Below are positions 1-11,382 of a stretch of 64,000 bases of DNA, in pieces. A program made the translations under genes and the position numbers. A model generated the notes under the pieces. The model had not been told where the DNA came from. It did not search any database and saw only the letters and a program-made list of their open reading frames with translations. The stretch is from Candidatus Eiseniibacteriota bacterium (lineage in GTDB: Bacteria > Eisenbacteria > RBG-16-71-46 > CAIMUX01). The stretch is from the NCBI GenBank assembly GCA_016712505.1, contig JADJQY010000008.1, positions 1-64,000 on the forward strand. Reading direction: 5' to 3'. Numbering within the stretch: the first letter of the stretch is position 1; each line of letters begins with the position of its first letter.

Positions 1-1
1 C

Positions 2-874
2 GTTCAGCCAGGTCGTATGCTCGTTTTCGAAACGGGGACCCTGACCCCTCCTAGGTTCATCGTGAACTTTCCCACGAAGCGGCACTGGAGAGGAAAGTCG
101 AGACTCGAGGACATAGAAGCGGGATTGTCAGCGCTAATTGGAGAGATCAGGGCTCGGGAGATCCGATCGATCGCGGTTCCGCCGCTCGGCGCTGGCCTTG
201 GGGGGCTGGCGTGGAGCGAGGTGCGGGCGCGAATCGAGTCAGCTGCGATGAGCGTACCCCAGGTGCGGTTCGTGGTGTACGAGCCGCTGGAGCAGACCAC
301 GCCGACTCCGGCGCTGGCCCGAGGCGTCGTGCCAAAGATGACTTCAGGTCGTGCCGCCCTGATCGGTTTGATGGCAAAGTACCTGGCTGGAAGCATGGAT
401 CCCTCGATCAGCCTGCTCGAGCTGCACAAGCTGATGTATTTCATGCAGGTCGCCGGAGAACCGTTGCGTCTGCGTTTCCGCAAAGCAACTTACGGGCCGT
501 ATGCGGAGAATCTGCGAAACGTCTTGGCGGCAATCGAAGGCTACTTCCTCTCTGGGTACGGGGCGGGCGGAGACTCTCCGGAGAAGCCCCTGGAGTTGGT
601 TCCCGGAGCGGTCGTGGATGCCATCGCCGTGCTGGCGAACAGCCCGCCAACGGACGCCAACTTCGCCAGGGTCGTGGCCCTCACCGCGGGCTTCGAGTCG
701 GCGTTCGGATTGGAACTCCTGTCGACCGTTCACTGGGTTATTGCTCCGGAAGGCGCCCGTTCGGAGGACGAGGTGGTTGCACGCACCTACGAGTGGGGCG
801 AGCGCAAGCGCGCGTTTCTACCTCGGCAGATCCATCCATCGCGAGCCACCCTACTGGAGCAGGGCTGGGTGTAG
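2..874 (+). CDS. darG: DarG-like DNA ADP-ribosyl glycohydrolase antitoxin (5' truncated by window edge)
   Basis: DarG antitoxins remove the ADP-ribose that the partner toxin DarT attaches to thymidine in DNA, and also bind DarT directly. The reading frame is open to the first base, so the 5' end lies outside the window. What is visible is the end of the macrodomain (INFPTKRHWRGKSRLEDIE-like segment, then IRSIAVPPLGAGLGGL) followed by the DarG C-terminal domain (LLELHKLMYFMQ, TYGPYAENLR, LELLSTVHWV, ending in LEQGWV). These stretches match DarG as I know it over their whole length. DarT normally lies immediately upstream, so it should be just outside the window. The stop is 68 bp before drmA on the same strand, which places a toxin-antitoxin module directly against the DISARM genes. 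Confidence 0.88.
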   Translation, partial: VQPGRMLVFETGTLTPPRFIVNFPTKRHWRGKSRLEDIEAGLSALIGEIRAREIRSIAVPPLGAGLGGLAWSEVRARIESAAMSVPQVRFVVYEPLEQTTPTPALARGVVPKMTSGRAALIGLMAKYLAGSMDPSISLLELHKLMYFMQVAGEPLRLRFRKATYGPYAENLRNVLAAIEGYFLSGYGAGGDSPEKPLELVPGAVVDAIAVLANSPPTDANFARVVALTAGFESAFGLELLSTVHWVIAPEGARSEDEVVARTYEWGERKRAFLPRQIHPSRATLLEQGWV

Positions 875-942
875 CCGGAGACCAGATCCGCGACGCCTGA
901 GCCCACCATCATCCGAACATCAGGTTCAAAGGAGCGTCGGCC

Positions 943-3900
943 GTGACGTCGCACTTGAGTCCACTGAGTCCCGGCTCCTCTGAACAGGTACGCAGCCGCC
1001 TGGTCGAAGCGCTGAAGCTCGATCTGGTCGGACCTTGGCCGGGGCATCCGCTCGCGGAGGAGATGCTGCCGAGGCGGTCGCGGCCGTCGGGGTGGTATCT
1101 GACGGGGTTCCTGATTCCGTCGGGGACGGCGCCGGAGCAGGCGCGGGACGTGGATGAGGATGACGAGCTGGATGTGGCTCCGGATGAGGCGGAGGTTCCG
1201 GGCGAGAGTGTGGAAGAGAAGAAGGCGGCGAAGCGGGGGTACTTCCCGTCGTCGATGGGATTGAGCTTTCTCGTGGCACGCGAGGCGACGGCCCTGGCCG
1301 TGACGGTGACCTGGGGAGACTACGCGCCGGGGGAGTGGACGGACGACGGGGGGAAGGTCCGGGCAGTCTGGAAGCGCGCCGCGCGTGAGGCTCGGGTGGA
1401 ATTGGACCTGGCCCGGGTGGCCGCCGTCCCGACGGTGGACGTGCCGGTGTCTGGTGGGCTGCAACTGCACCTGGTGGTGCGGGAGATCAGCTCCGATGAG
1501 CTGGCGCGTGAGATCCCGGCAGGGACGCGGTCGGTCTCGATCTTCCTGGTGAACCGTCGTCCGGCGCTGCGGGAAGCGGCGGACACGGCGTTCGCGTTTC
1601 AACCGGAACTAAGAGTCGAGTGCGGGCATCCGTTCGTGCCCCGACCGGATCTCAGGGGGGCGCGAGCGGCAGACTGGGATGAGCGGGTGTCGGATCTGCA
1701 CTACGCCGATACCCCGGAGTACGCCACGGGTCACGGCGTGTCGGCGGAGTGGGAGGTTGTCGAAGGGGGCTGTCGGGTCGTGCGGACGGCCTGGATCCCG
1801 AGTGCGGAGGTGGAGAAGACCGAGACCTCCAAGGTGCCGGGCGTTGAGCTACGGATGCAGGTCCTGGGGGAACTCTCGGGGAAGCCGGGGGTCGAGGGGG
1901 CACTCCGGCCCTTGGCCGCGCAGTACCGCCAGTGGATCGAGGCGCGCGGCGTTGAGCTTGCTTCCCTCGAGGGGACGCGGCGAGAGACGGCCGACCAGTT
2001 GCTGGAGAGCGCCCGCCGCGCCGCCCGACGGATCGATGCGGGCGTGGACCTGCTGGCCAACGATGAAGATGCGCTGGACGCTTTCCGGGTCGCGAATCGG
2101 GCAGTTGCGGCGGCGCTCCGGAAGCGCCTGGGGGTGCAGGAACCGCAGTGGCGCGTGTTCCAGCTCGCGTTCCTTCTGCTCAATCTGCCGGGAATCACGG
2201 AGCCGACTTCGCCGGAGCGCGACGTGGTCGACCTGCTCTTCTTTCCGACCGGAGGAGGCAAGACGGAGGCCTATCTCGGGCTCGCAGCCTTCACCATGGT
2301 GCTTCGGCGTCTGCGGAATCCGGGAGACGAGGGACGGGCCGGAGCGGGCGTGAGCGTGATCATGCGCTACACCCTGCGACTGTTGACCCTGGATCAGCTG
2401 GGGCGAGCGGCGGGCTTGATCTGCGCCCTCGAACTGGAGCGGGAGAAGTCCGGGATGCGCTATGGCTCCTGGCCGTTCGAGATCGGCCTGTGGGTCGGCA
2501 AGGCGGCGACTCCGAACCAGATGGGATCGAAGGGCGACGATCGGCAGGACACCGCGCGGGCGAAAGTGCGTCACTTCAAGAGAGATCCGCGGTCGAATCC
2601 GCCGCCGATTCCGATCGAAAGCTGTCCCTGGTGCGGCACGCGCTTCAGCGAGAACTCCTACTCGTTGCTCCCGAACGACGACCAGCCAACCGAACTACGG
2701 ATCACCTGTGTGAACTACGAGTGCGACTTCACCCGTGGCAGGGCGCTGCCGATCGTGGCCGTGGACGAGCCAATCTATCGGCGCCTGCCGGCTTTCTTGA
2801 TCGCAACCCTCGACAAGTTCGCCTCCCTTCCCTGGGAGGGACCGTCGGGGATGCTACTGGGTGGTGCGGCGCGCGCCGATCGCCACGGGTTCTACGGCCC
2901 CGCACAGGGGGGCGAGGGGCGGATGCTCTTGGGCCCCCTCTCGCCTCCGGACCTGATCATCCAGGACGAGCTGCACCTCATCTCGGGGCCGCTAGGCACC
3001 ATGGCCGGACTGTACGAGACGGCGATCGACGGACTGTGCACCCGCACGATCGCCGCGCGGGCGGTGCGTCCGAAGGAGGTCGCCTCGACCGCGACGGTCC
3101 GGCGGGCGCGGGATCAGATCCAGGCGCTCTTTGCCCGCGCGAGCACGGAGGTGTTCCCGCCCCCGGGACCGGATCGTCGCGATTCGTTCTTCGCCCGGAC
3201 CGTACCGGCGTCCCGCGTGCCGGCACGGCTCTACCTCGGGGTCGCCGCGCAAGGCAGGAACCCCAAGGTTTTGATGCGGAAGGTCTGGGTGCCGCTGATG
3301 GCCGCCGCAGAGCGGCTTTACCGCGAGGCGGGCGGTCACCAGAATCGGGACAATCCAGCGGATCCCCTACATGACGACCCTGGGCTACTTCAACAGTCTG
3401 CGTGAGCTGGGAGGAGCCCGCCGGATCCTCGAGGAAGAGGTGCAGAACACGATCAAGGGGTACGGCGCGCGACGGCGGGTGGGCGCCGATCTCGATCTGT
3501 TCCAGGATCGGACCACCTTTACCGAGGTCATGGAGCTTACCTCCCGGGTACCGACCAACAAGGTAGCGGACGCGCGGGAACGGCTGGGATGCGCCTTCTA
3601 CGCGCGCGGGCGGGTCGACTGCGCGATCGCCACGAACATGATTTCCGTCGGCCTGGACATCTCGCGCCTGGGGCTGATGGTCGTCCTGGGGCAGCCGAAG
3701 TCGACCTCGGAATACATCCAGGCGACCAGCCGGGTAGGGCGTCTGGAGATGAAACCGGGCCTGGTGGTGACCCTGCTCAACCTGAACCGCCCTCGGGACC
3801 GCTCGCACTACGAGCGCTTCCGCCACTACCACGAGAGCTTCTATCGGGCGGTCGAGGTGGGAAGCGTGACGCCGTTCTCGGCCCGGGCGCTCGATCGGGG

Positions 3901-4342
3901 GTTCGCCGGGGCGATGGTGGCCTTCGCGCGCCACACGGAGCCGGCCCTGACCCCGCCCTCGGGAGCGGAGCGCCTCCACGACGTCCGGACGCGACTGGAG
4001 CAGCGGTTGATTGCGCTCTTCGAGGAGCGGCTCCGGCACCAGCCGATCGACGATCCGAACGAACTGGACGAGCGGCTGCGTGGCATCCGCGACCGCGTGG
4101 TCGACCTGCTCGACGCGTGGACCTACGTCGCGGCCGAATACGCGGAAGCGGGCGCTACGGTCAAGTACCAGGAGTACGAGCCGCGGTCGGCACAGCCGCT
4201 GCTCCGGGGCATGCTCGAGCAGACCTTTGAGTCCCCGCAGCATCGCAAATTCCGCGCCAATCGGTCACTCCGGGACGTCGAGCCGGTGGTCCAGCTTCTG
4301 CTGAAGGAGTTGAGTGGAGCGGACGTCGAGGAGGGAGCGTGA
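943..4342 (+). CDS. drmA: DISARM helicase DrmA (frameshifted at a C run)
   Basis: DrmA is the helicase of the DISARM anti-phage system and works with DrmB in sensing and blocking incoming DNA. It starts at GTG 943 behind a strong AAAGGAG. Visible motifs are a Walker A-like PTGGGKTE near residue 436, a four-cysteine cluster (CPWCGTRF with CVNYECDF) near 560-590, a DExH-type QDELHL near 673, and, after the shift, the helicase motif QATSRVGR. The first frame ends at 3405. The rest (323 residues, beginning with the segment MTTLGYFNSLRELGG) reads in another frame. Removing one C from CCCC at 3364-3367 joins them as NPADPYMTTLGYFNSLREL, giving about 1,132 residues, the normal DrmA size. The stop overlaps the drmB start (GTGA). 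The indel is probably an assembly error. If real, the helicase C-terminal half is lost. Confidence 0.85.
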
Positions 4343-6180
4343 GCGAGCGAGGCCACGGACAGGTCCGACGCAGTCAGGTCATCACGACCTACGGCCCGGG
4401 TGCCCTGATCGATCTCCCGAAGCACTCCGCCATCGTGGGCGGGCTGGACTACTGGCCGAACGAGAAGGTTCTCAGTCCGATCGACGAGCCGCGGCTGTCG
4501 AAGAAGCTCGAGGTGATCACCGGCCTGGCCAACCCAAGACTTTACGCCCCCCCGGCGGAGGGGTCGCGACCAGGGGAAAAGGGACCGTTCATTCGCGTCA
4601 GCCGCTTCCCGGAGTGGTTCGTCGTGCGGGAAGAGAGCACGACGGGGGAGTTCGAGCGGTCTCGACGGATGGTGCACCGAAAGGCCCTGACCAAGGGAAG
4701 GTTCGAGGGACTGCACGTGGTCGCGACCCGCTTCGTACGGGCGTGCACCAATGGGCACGTCGACGACATCGAGTGGAGGACCTTCGCCCATCGTGGGCCG
4801 ACCCCCTGTCGGCGGCAGCTCTGGCTGGACGAGCGGGGAACGAGTGGCGACCTCGCCGACCTGTCGGTGCGTTGCGAATGTGGAGTGGAGACGCGGAGTC
4901 TGGACGCCGCGACGGTGTTGGATCCCCCGGCGCTGCTCTATTGCCCGGGGAAACGGCCCTGGCTGGGAGAGGACGCTCGCGAGGATTGCGGTCTGCCGAG
5001 TCGGCTCCTGGTCCGGACGGCGACCAACGCCTACTTCCCTCAGGTAGTTACAGTGCTCTCGCTCCCGGAGCGTGGCGCGGCGATCGATCTGGTGGTGACG
5101 GAACTGTGGGATGAACTGCAGTACGTGAGTGTGGCGTCGGAGCTTGACTACGTGCGAAAGAAGCCGGCGGCCGCTCGCGCGCTGAGCGGCTGGAGTGCGG
5201 ACGAGATCCGCGGTGCGATCACGCGCCGCCTCGCTGGCCCAGGGGCCGAACGCGCGCTGAAGTTAGTGGAACTCGACGCGCTCCTCGCGGTCCCGGAGGG
5301 GTACGGCGAGGACGTGCCGATCGACCCGAACTTCCATGCACGGCGACTCCCGGAGCATGTTTGGCGCGGCGCCGCTCGGGCGGCGAGAGGGGGCGTCTCA
5401 TTTCCTTCGGGCGGCGGTCCCAGCTTTGACAGTAGCCGCAGTATCGAGGGGGTCATCCAGGTCCACCGACTCCGCGAGGTGATGTCCCTGATCGGTTTCA
5501 CTCGGTTCGAGGCGAGCACGCCGGATCAGCATGGGGAGATCGACACCGACGTGGTCCGCGCCCAGCTTGCCACCGAGCCACGTTGGTTCCCGGCCTGCGA
5601 GAACCGCGGCGAGGGAGTGATGGTGCTGTTGCGGCCGAGCGCTGTGAAGGAGTGGTCGGAGCGGCCGGAGGTGATCGCCCGGGTGAACAGCCTCCTTGGG
5701 GCGTACGGGCACTGGGCCACCAAGCGAAGCGTCCAGCGCCCGCACCCCGGCGGCCCGTACGTGCTTCTGCACACACTCGCGCATCTGCTCCTCCAGGCGT
5801 TGGCGATGCGCTGCGGCTACCCTGCCAGTGCGATCCGCGAACGGATCTACTCCGACCACGAGCAGGAGCGGTATGGCGTCCTGCTCTACACCGGAAGTCC
5901 GGATGCGGAAGGAACGCTGGGAGGGCTGGTGCAGCAGGCCCGACACATCGAGGAGCATCTGGCCGACGCGCTGCGCCAGGCCGCGTTGTGTTCGAACGAC
6001 CCGATCTGTGCCCAGCACGAGCCGGAGAGCAGCATGGAGGAGCGCTGGTTGCACGGCGCGGCGTGCCACGGCTGCACCCTGGTGGCCGAGTCGTCCTGCG
6101 AGATGCGAAACGACTACCTGGATCGTGCGCTGGTCGTACCGGTGATCGGTCACCCCGGCGCGGCGTTTTTCTCCGGATGA
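4339..6180 (+). CDS. drmB: DISARM protein DrmB (DUF1998)
   Basis: DrmB is the DUF1998-containing partner of DrmA. In characterised systems the two form a DNA-binding complex. The 613-residue protein starts at GTG 4339, overlapping the drmA stop, with GAGGGAG upstream. The N-terminus carries the family opening RRSQVITTYGPGALIDLP. The C-terminal third has the DUF1998 region (HTLAHLLLQALAMRCGYPAS) and a cysteine cluster, ACHGCTLVAESSCEMRN, likely to bind zinc. Length and order (helicase, then DUF1998, then PLD) are those of the DISARM core. Translational coupling to drmA suggests stoichiometric synthesis. Confidence 0.9.
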   Translation: MSERGHGQVRRSQVITTYGPGALIDLPKHSAIVGGLDYWPNEKVLSPIDEPRLSKKLEVITGLANPRLYAPPAEGSRPGEKGPFIRVSRFPEWFVVREESTTGEFERSRRMVHRKALTKGRFEGLHVVATRFVRACTNGHVDDIEWRTFAHRGPTPCRRQLWLDERGTSGDLADLSVRCECGVETRSLDAATVLDPPALLYCPGKRPWLGEDAREDCGLPSRLLVRTATNAYFPQVVTVLSLPERGAAIDLVVTELWDELQYVSVASELDYVRKKPAAARALSGWSADEIRGAITRRLAGPGAERALKLVELDALLAVPEGYGEDVPIDPNFHARRLPEHVWRGAARAARGGVSFPSGGGPSFDSSRSIEGVIQVHRLREVMSLIGFTRFEASTPDQHGEIDTDVVRAQLATEPRWFPACENRGEGVMVLLRPSAVKEWSERPEVIARVNSLLGAYGHWATKRSVQRPHPGGPYVLLHTLAHLLLQALAMRCGYPASAIRERIYSDHEQERYGVLLYTGSPDAEGTLGGLVQQARHIEEHLADALRQAALCSNDPICAQHEPESSMEERWLHGAACHGCTLVAESSCEMRNDYLDRALVVPVIGHPGAAFFSG

Positions 6181-6226
6181 GGGATACCCGTTCTCGGATG
6201 CCGGAGGCCAACGCGATGACGCGGCA

Positions 6227-7006
6227 ATGCTGACCCCGCTGCTCGATCTGAGCCCACACCTGCGCCGGCGCCTGATCGCGGCGCTGGAGACGGGAGTCCT
6301 CGCGCCCGGCTGTAGCCTGCTCACCCTGCGGGCGGCCCTCGGGGCCGCGTCCGTGGCCGAACCGGAACTGGCGGCGCTCCAGGAGCTGGAACGGATGGGC
6401 ATCACAGGCCGGGCCGCCGCCGCCTGGATCGAGAGCGTAGAAGCGCTCGCCGCCCGTCTCCCGCGGCCGGATCTGGTCTGGTCGGGGCCTGAGGTCCCGG
6501 GCGTTCACGCACGCGACACGCGCGAGGTCTTCGCGGAGTTGATCGGATCCGCCGAACGCGACATCTGGATCAGCACCTTTGCGTTCTTCGATGGCCCGAC
6601 GGCATTCGAGGCCCTGGCGCGACGGATGGATGCCCGCCCCGAGCTCAGCGCCACGCTCCTGCTCAACCTCCAGCGACGTCGTGGGGACACGTCCTCGGCC
6701 GACACCCTCATCCAGGCATTTGCCAGGAGGTTCTGGGCCGCCGAGTGGCCCGGCAGACGCAGGCCGCGCGTGTACTACGATCCCCGCGCGCTCGAGATCG
6801 ACGGCCCGGAAGGCGTCCTCCACGCCAAGGCGCTGGTGGTCGACGAAGAGGCCCTATTCGTGACCTCCGCCAACCTGACCGAAGCCGCGTTCGATCGAAA
6901 CATCGAACTTGGAGTCGTGGTGCGCGACCGGGCGATGGCGTTGGCGGCGCTGCGGCAGTTTCGGGGGTTGGTGGAGAGGGGGGTGTTGGGGGAGCTTTCG
7001 AGATAG
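6227..7006 (+). CDS. drmC: DISARM phospholipase D-like protein DrmC
   Basis: DrmC is the PLD-superfamily member of the DISARM core. In published systems its effect on protection is smaller than that of DrmA and DrmB. The 259-residue protein has one HKD motif (LHAKALVVDEE, near residue 198) followed by the typical SANLTEAAF segment. A region starting near residue 110 (DIWISTFAFFDG) is also PLD-like. It begins 46 bp after drmB. No clear Shine-Dalgarno precedes ATG 6227; an ATG at 6216 with a better ribosome site is out of frame and closes after five codons. This is the last gene of the defence block: the next gene is convergent. A DISARM methyltransferase and DrmD or DrmE are not in the window. 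Confidence 0.85.
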   Translation: MLTPLLDLSPHLRRRLIAALETGVLAPGCSLLTLRAALGAASVAEPELAALQELERMGITGRAAAAWIESVEALAARLPRPDLVWSGPEVPGVHARDTREVFAELIGSAERDIWISTFAFFDGPTAFEALARRMDARPELSATLLLNLQRRRGDTSSADTLIQAFARRFWAAEWPGRRRPRVYYDPRALEIDGPEGVLHAKALVVDEEALFVTSANLTEAAFDRNIELGVVVRDRAMALAALRQFRGLVERGVLGELSR

Positions 7007-7144
7007 TTGGGCTCACCCAGGCGCTGCTGGGCAACGGGCGACGGAGTTCTCCATCTGATCATCCGGTACCGACGTAGGTCCACACTCGCTTGGTGTGCGA
7101 GCAACTGCGACATTCAGCAGCAGTCCCCTTGATGATGCGCCCCC

Positions 7145-7164
7145 AACTCGTCCCGGGACGAGTT
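7145..7164. terminator. Perfect 20-bp palindrome between convergent genes
   Basis: AACTCGTCCCGGGACGAGTT is a perfect inverted repeat without a loop, lying between the drmC stop and the convergent cdaA stop. It has no flanking T tract. It could act as a bidirectional transcription stop or as a protein-binding site at the end of the defence island. Confidence 0.35.
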
Positions 7165-7210
7165 ACGACCTCGTTCCCGCGCCTGGCCTTCCGCCTCGCC
7201 CTAGCCCGCC

Positions 7211-8077
7211 TCACGTCCCAGTGTCTACTTCATCGAATCGCGCCTTGGGCGGTCGGGGGGGCGCAGGGTCCTCGCCCTCCTCTCGCTCATCTTTGTCGTC
7301 TCGCTCCTCCCGCTCCTCCCGCCCGGGCCCGAACTGCGACAGGATCCCCTTCAGCGAAGTGGGGTCGATGTTCCGGACCATGCGGCCGCCGTCGGCGATC
7401 GAGATCTGGCGGGTCTCCTCGGAGACGGCGATGGCCAGAGCGTCGGTCTCTTCGCTGATGCCGATGACCGCACGATGGCGCGTGCCGAGGGTGCGGTCGA
7501 GGCTGGGCGTCTGGGAGAGGGGCAGGATGCAGCCGGCGGAGACGATGACGTTCCCGCGAACGATCACTGCACCGTCGTGCAGGGGGGAGGGCGGAGTGAA
7601 GATCGTCTCCAGGAGTTCTGCCGACAGGTTCGCCTCGAGAAGGGTGCCGGTCTCGGCGTAGGAGCGGAGCGAGTCGTTGCGCTCGATGACCAGGATCGCG
7701 CCGAGGCCGCGGCGACTGAGGAAGGCGAGGGCATCCTCGATCTCGGAGAGGTGGGAGGTTTCCTGGAGATGCAGGAGTCGGCGAAAGATCCCGGTGTAGC
7801 CAATCTGCGAGAGCCCTTTGCGCAACTCCGGCTGGAAGAGGATCAGGAAACCGACCACCCAGACGGTGCGCAGGGAGGTGAGGAGCCAGTTCAGTGCCGT
7901 GAGGTGGAGGAGATCGGCCAGCGCGCTGAGGAACAGGAGCACCACCAGGCCGAGGAACATCTGGGCGGCGCGGGTGCCGCGGACGAGCAGGAAGAGGTGA
8001 TAGAAGAGGAAGGCGACGATCAGGATGTCGGCGATCTCGCGGATCCAGCTCAGTTCTGGGCTCCAGAGGTCGGGCAT
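7211..8077 (-). CDS. cdaA: Membrane-bound diadenylate cyclase CdaA
   Basis: The enzyme makes cyclic di-AMP from two ATP, a signal for osmolyte transport and envelope homeostasis. The 288-residue protein has three N-terminal membrane segments (about residues 15-33, 40-57 and 62-82) and a DisA_N domain with the two signature motifs DGA (168-170) and RHR (200-202), followed by GISEETDALAIAVSEE. The C-terminus adds about 35 acidic and proline-rich residues that are not part of the catalytic fold. The start is supported by AGGAG nine bases upstream. It follows folP in the tilS-hpt-ftsH-folP-cdaA direction, an order with parallels in other bacteria. Confidence 0.93.
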   Translation of the reverse strand: MPDLWSPELSWIREIADILIVAFLFYHLFLLVRGTRAAQMFLGLVVLLFLSALADLLHLTALNWLLTSLRTVWVVGFLILFQPELRKGLSQIGYTGIFRRLLHLQETSHLSEIEDALAFLSRRGLGAILVIERNDSLRSYAETGTLLEANLSAELLETIFTPPSPLHDGAVIVRGNVIVSAGCILPLSQTPSLDRTLGTRHRAVIGISEETDALAIAVSEETRQISIADGGRMVRNIDPTSLKGILSQFGPGREEREERDDKDEREEGEDPAPPRPPKARFDEVDTGT

Positions 8078-8213
8078 CGTCGACGGCTCCTGGGTTCGCG
8101 AGCGTGGTGGACTCGATCTGGGGAGAGACTAGCCGGTTTCGCGCGCGGGCTCTAGCCCGGTCGTGGCGCCAGCCGCGACCGCCACGCTCGCGACGTGCCA
8201 CCACGCCGAGCGA

Positions 8214-9140
8214 TCAGGCGCCGGGAAGCAGGGCGTCGACCAGCCGAAGGGCGCGGCGGGTGGCCGCGACGTCGTGGACGCGGACGAGATGAGCGCCGAG
8301 GAGAGCGGCGACGGCATGCACCGAGAGTGATCCCTCGAGCCTCTTGTCGATCGGGGCGAGATCGGGTGAGGCCGAGCCCGATCCGCCGGATCCGGCGGCC
8401 GCGTCCAGGCCGGGCAGGCGGTCCGCGCCAAGCAGCGCGCCGATGAAGCGCTTTCGGCTGGCCCCGATGAGCAGGGGGTAGCCGAGGGCGGCGAGGTCGG
8501 TGGTGCGGCGCAGGAGTTCGAGATTGTGCTCCGTGGTCTTGCCGAATCCGATCCCGGGATCGAGGACGATGCGCTGACGCTCGATCCCCGCGGCAATCGC
8601 GTGGCGGGCGGCGCGTGCGAGGAACTGGGCGACCTCCAGGGTGACGTCGTCGTAGTGCGGGGCGCGCTGCATCGTGGCCGGTTCCCCCCGCATGTGCATC
8701 AGCACGACGCCCGCGGAGCCGGTGGAGACCACCTCGGCCATGGCCGGGTCGTGGCCCAGGGCGCTCACGTCGTTGATCAGGCTCGCCCCCAGGTCGAGTC
8801 CTCGCCGGGCGACCTCTGCGTGACGCGTGTCGAGGGAGACCGGGATCGGAGCGGCGGCGGCGAGGCGGAGGACCGGCTCGACGCGGGCCCACTCCTCCTC
8901 GAGCGAGACTTCCTGCGCCCCAGGTCGCGTACTCTCCCCGCCGACATCGATCAGGTCGGCTCCTTCGTCGATCAGGGCGCGGAAGCGGTCGGTGGCCGCT
9001 CTGGGCGAGAGGTGGAGACCGCCGTCGCTGAAGGAGTCGGGGGTGCAGTTCAAGATCCCGACCACCAAGGTGCGGGACCCCAGGGCGAGGTCGAATCGTC
9101 CGGCGCGCAGCGTGTACGGGGTGCGGGGCTGAAGTTGCAT
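8214..9140 (-). CDS. folP: Dihydropteroate synthase
   Basis: FolP condenses 4-aminobenzoate with hydroxymethyl-dihydropterin diphosphate in folate synthesis and is the sulfonamide target. The family signatures GILNCTPDSFSDGG, DVGGESTRPGA, SLINDVSALG, VLMHMRG and DPGIGFGKTTEHN are all present, in 308 residues. I place the start at ATG 9140. A longer GTG start at 9158 would begin inside the ftsH terminator hairpin. The chosen start lies just after that terminator's T-rich tail and has no good Shine-Dalgarno, so expression may depend on read-through or weak initiation. Confidence 0.93.
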   Translation of the reverse strand: MQLQPRTPYTLRAGRFDLALGSRTLVVGILNCTPDSFSDGGLHLSPRAATDRFRALIDEGADLIDVGGESTRPGAQEVSLEEEWARVEPVLRLAAAAPIPVSLDTRHAEVARRGLDLGASLINDVSALGHDPAMAEVVSTGSAGVVLMHMRGEPATMQRAPHYDDVTLEVAQFLARAARHAIAAGIERQRIVLDPGIGFGKTTEHNLELLRRTTDLAALGYPLLIGASRKRFIGALLGADRLPGLDAAAGSGGSGSASPDLAPIDKRLEGSLSVHAVAALLGAHLVRVHDVAATRRALRLVDALLPGA

Positions 9141-9150
9141 GCAAAGAGAA

Positions 9151-9184
9151 ACCCTCACCGCCGCGGGCCGCGAGCGGTGAGGGT
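9151..9184 (-). terminator. Rho-independent terminator of ftsH
   Basis: ACCCTCACCGC and GCGGTGAGGGT form an 11-bp perfect stem with a 12-base GC-rich loop. On the minus strand the stem is followed by TTTCTCTTTG. It lies between the ftsH stop and the folP start, so it should separate or attenuate transcription from ftsH into folP. Confidence 0.75.
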
Positions 9185-9197
9185 CTCCATTCCGCGA

Positions 9198-11249
<2,052 letters not shown>

Positions 11250-11382
11250 CGATACTCCTCATGGGAACAGACGCACTGGGCCGCGCCGTTCGCTAGGGCG
11301 GCGCTTCGTGAACAGCTTTCCTCTCCGGTCCGGGTCTACCTCGACCGGCCGAGGTCATCCTCGGCTCGGGGGGAGACTCCGA

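Noticed and set aside
9141..9158. GTG start for folP at 9158
   Set aside because: It would begin inside the terminator stem of ftsH and adds residues not typical of FolP.
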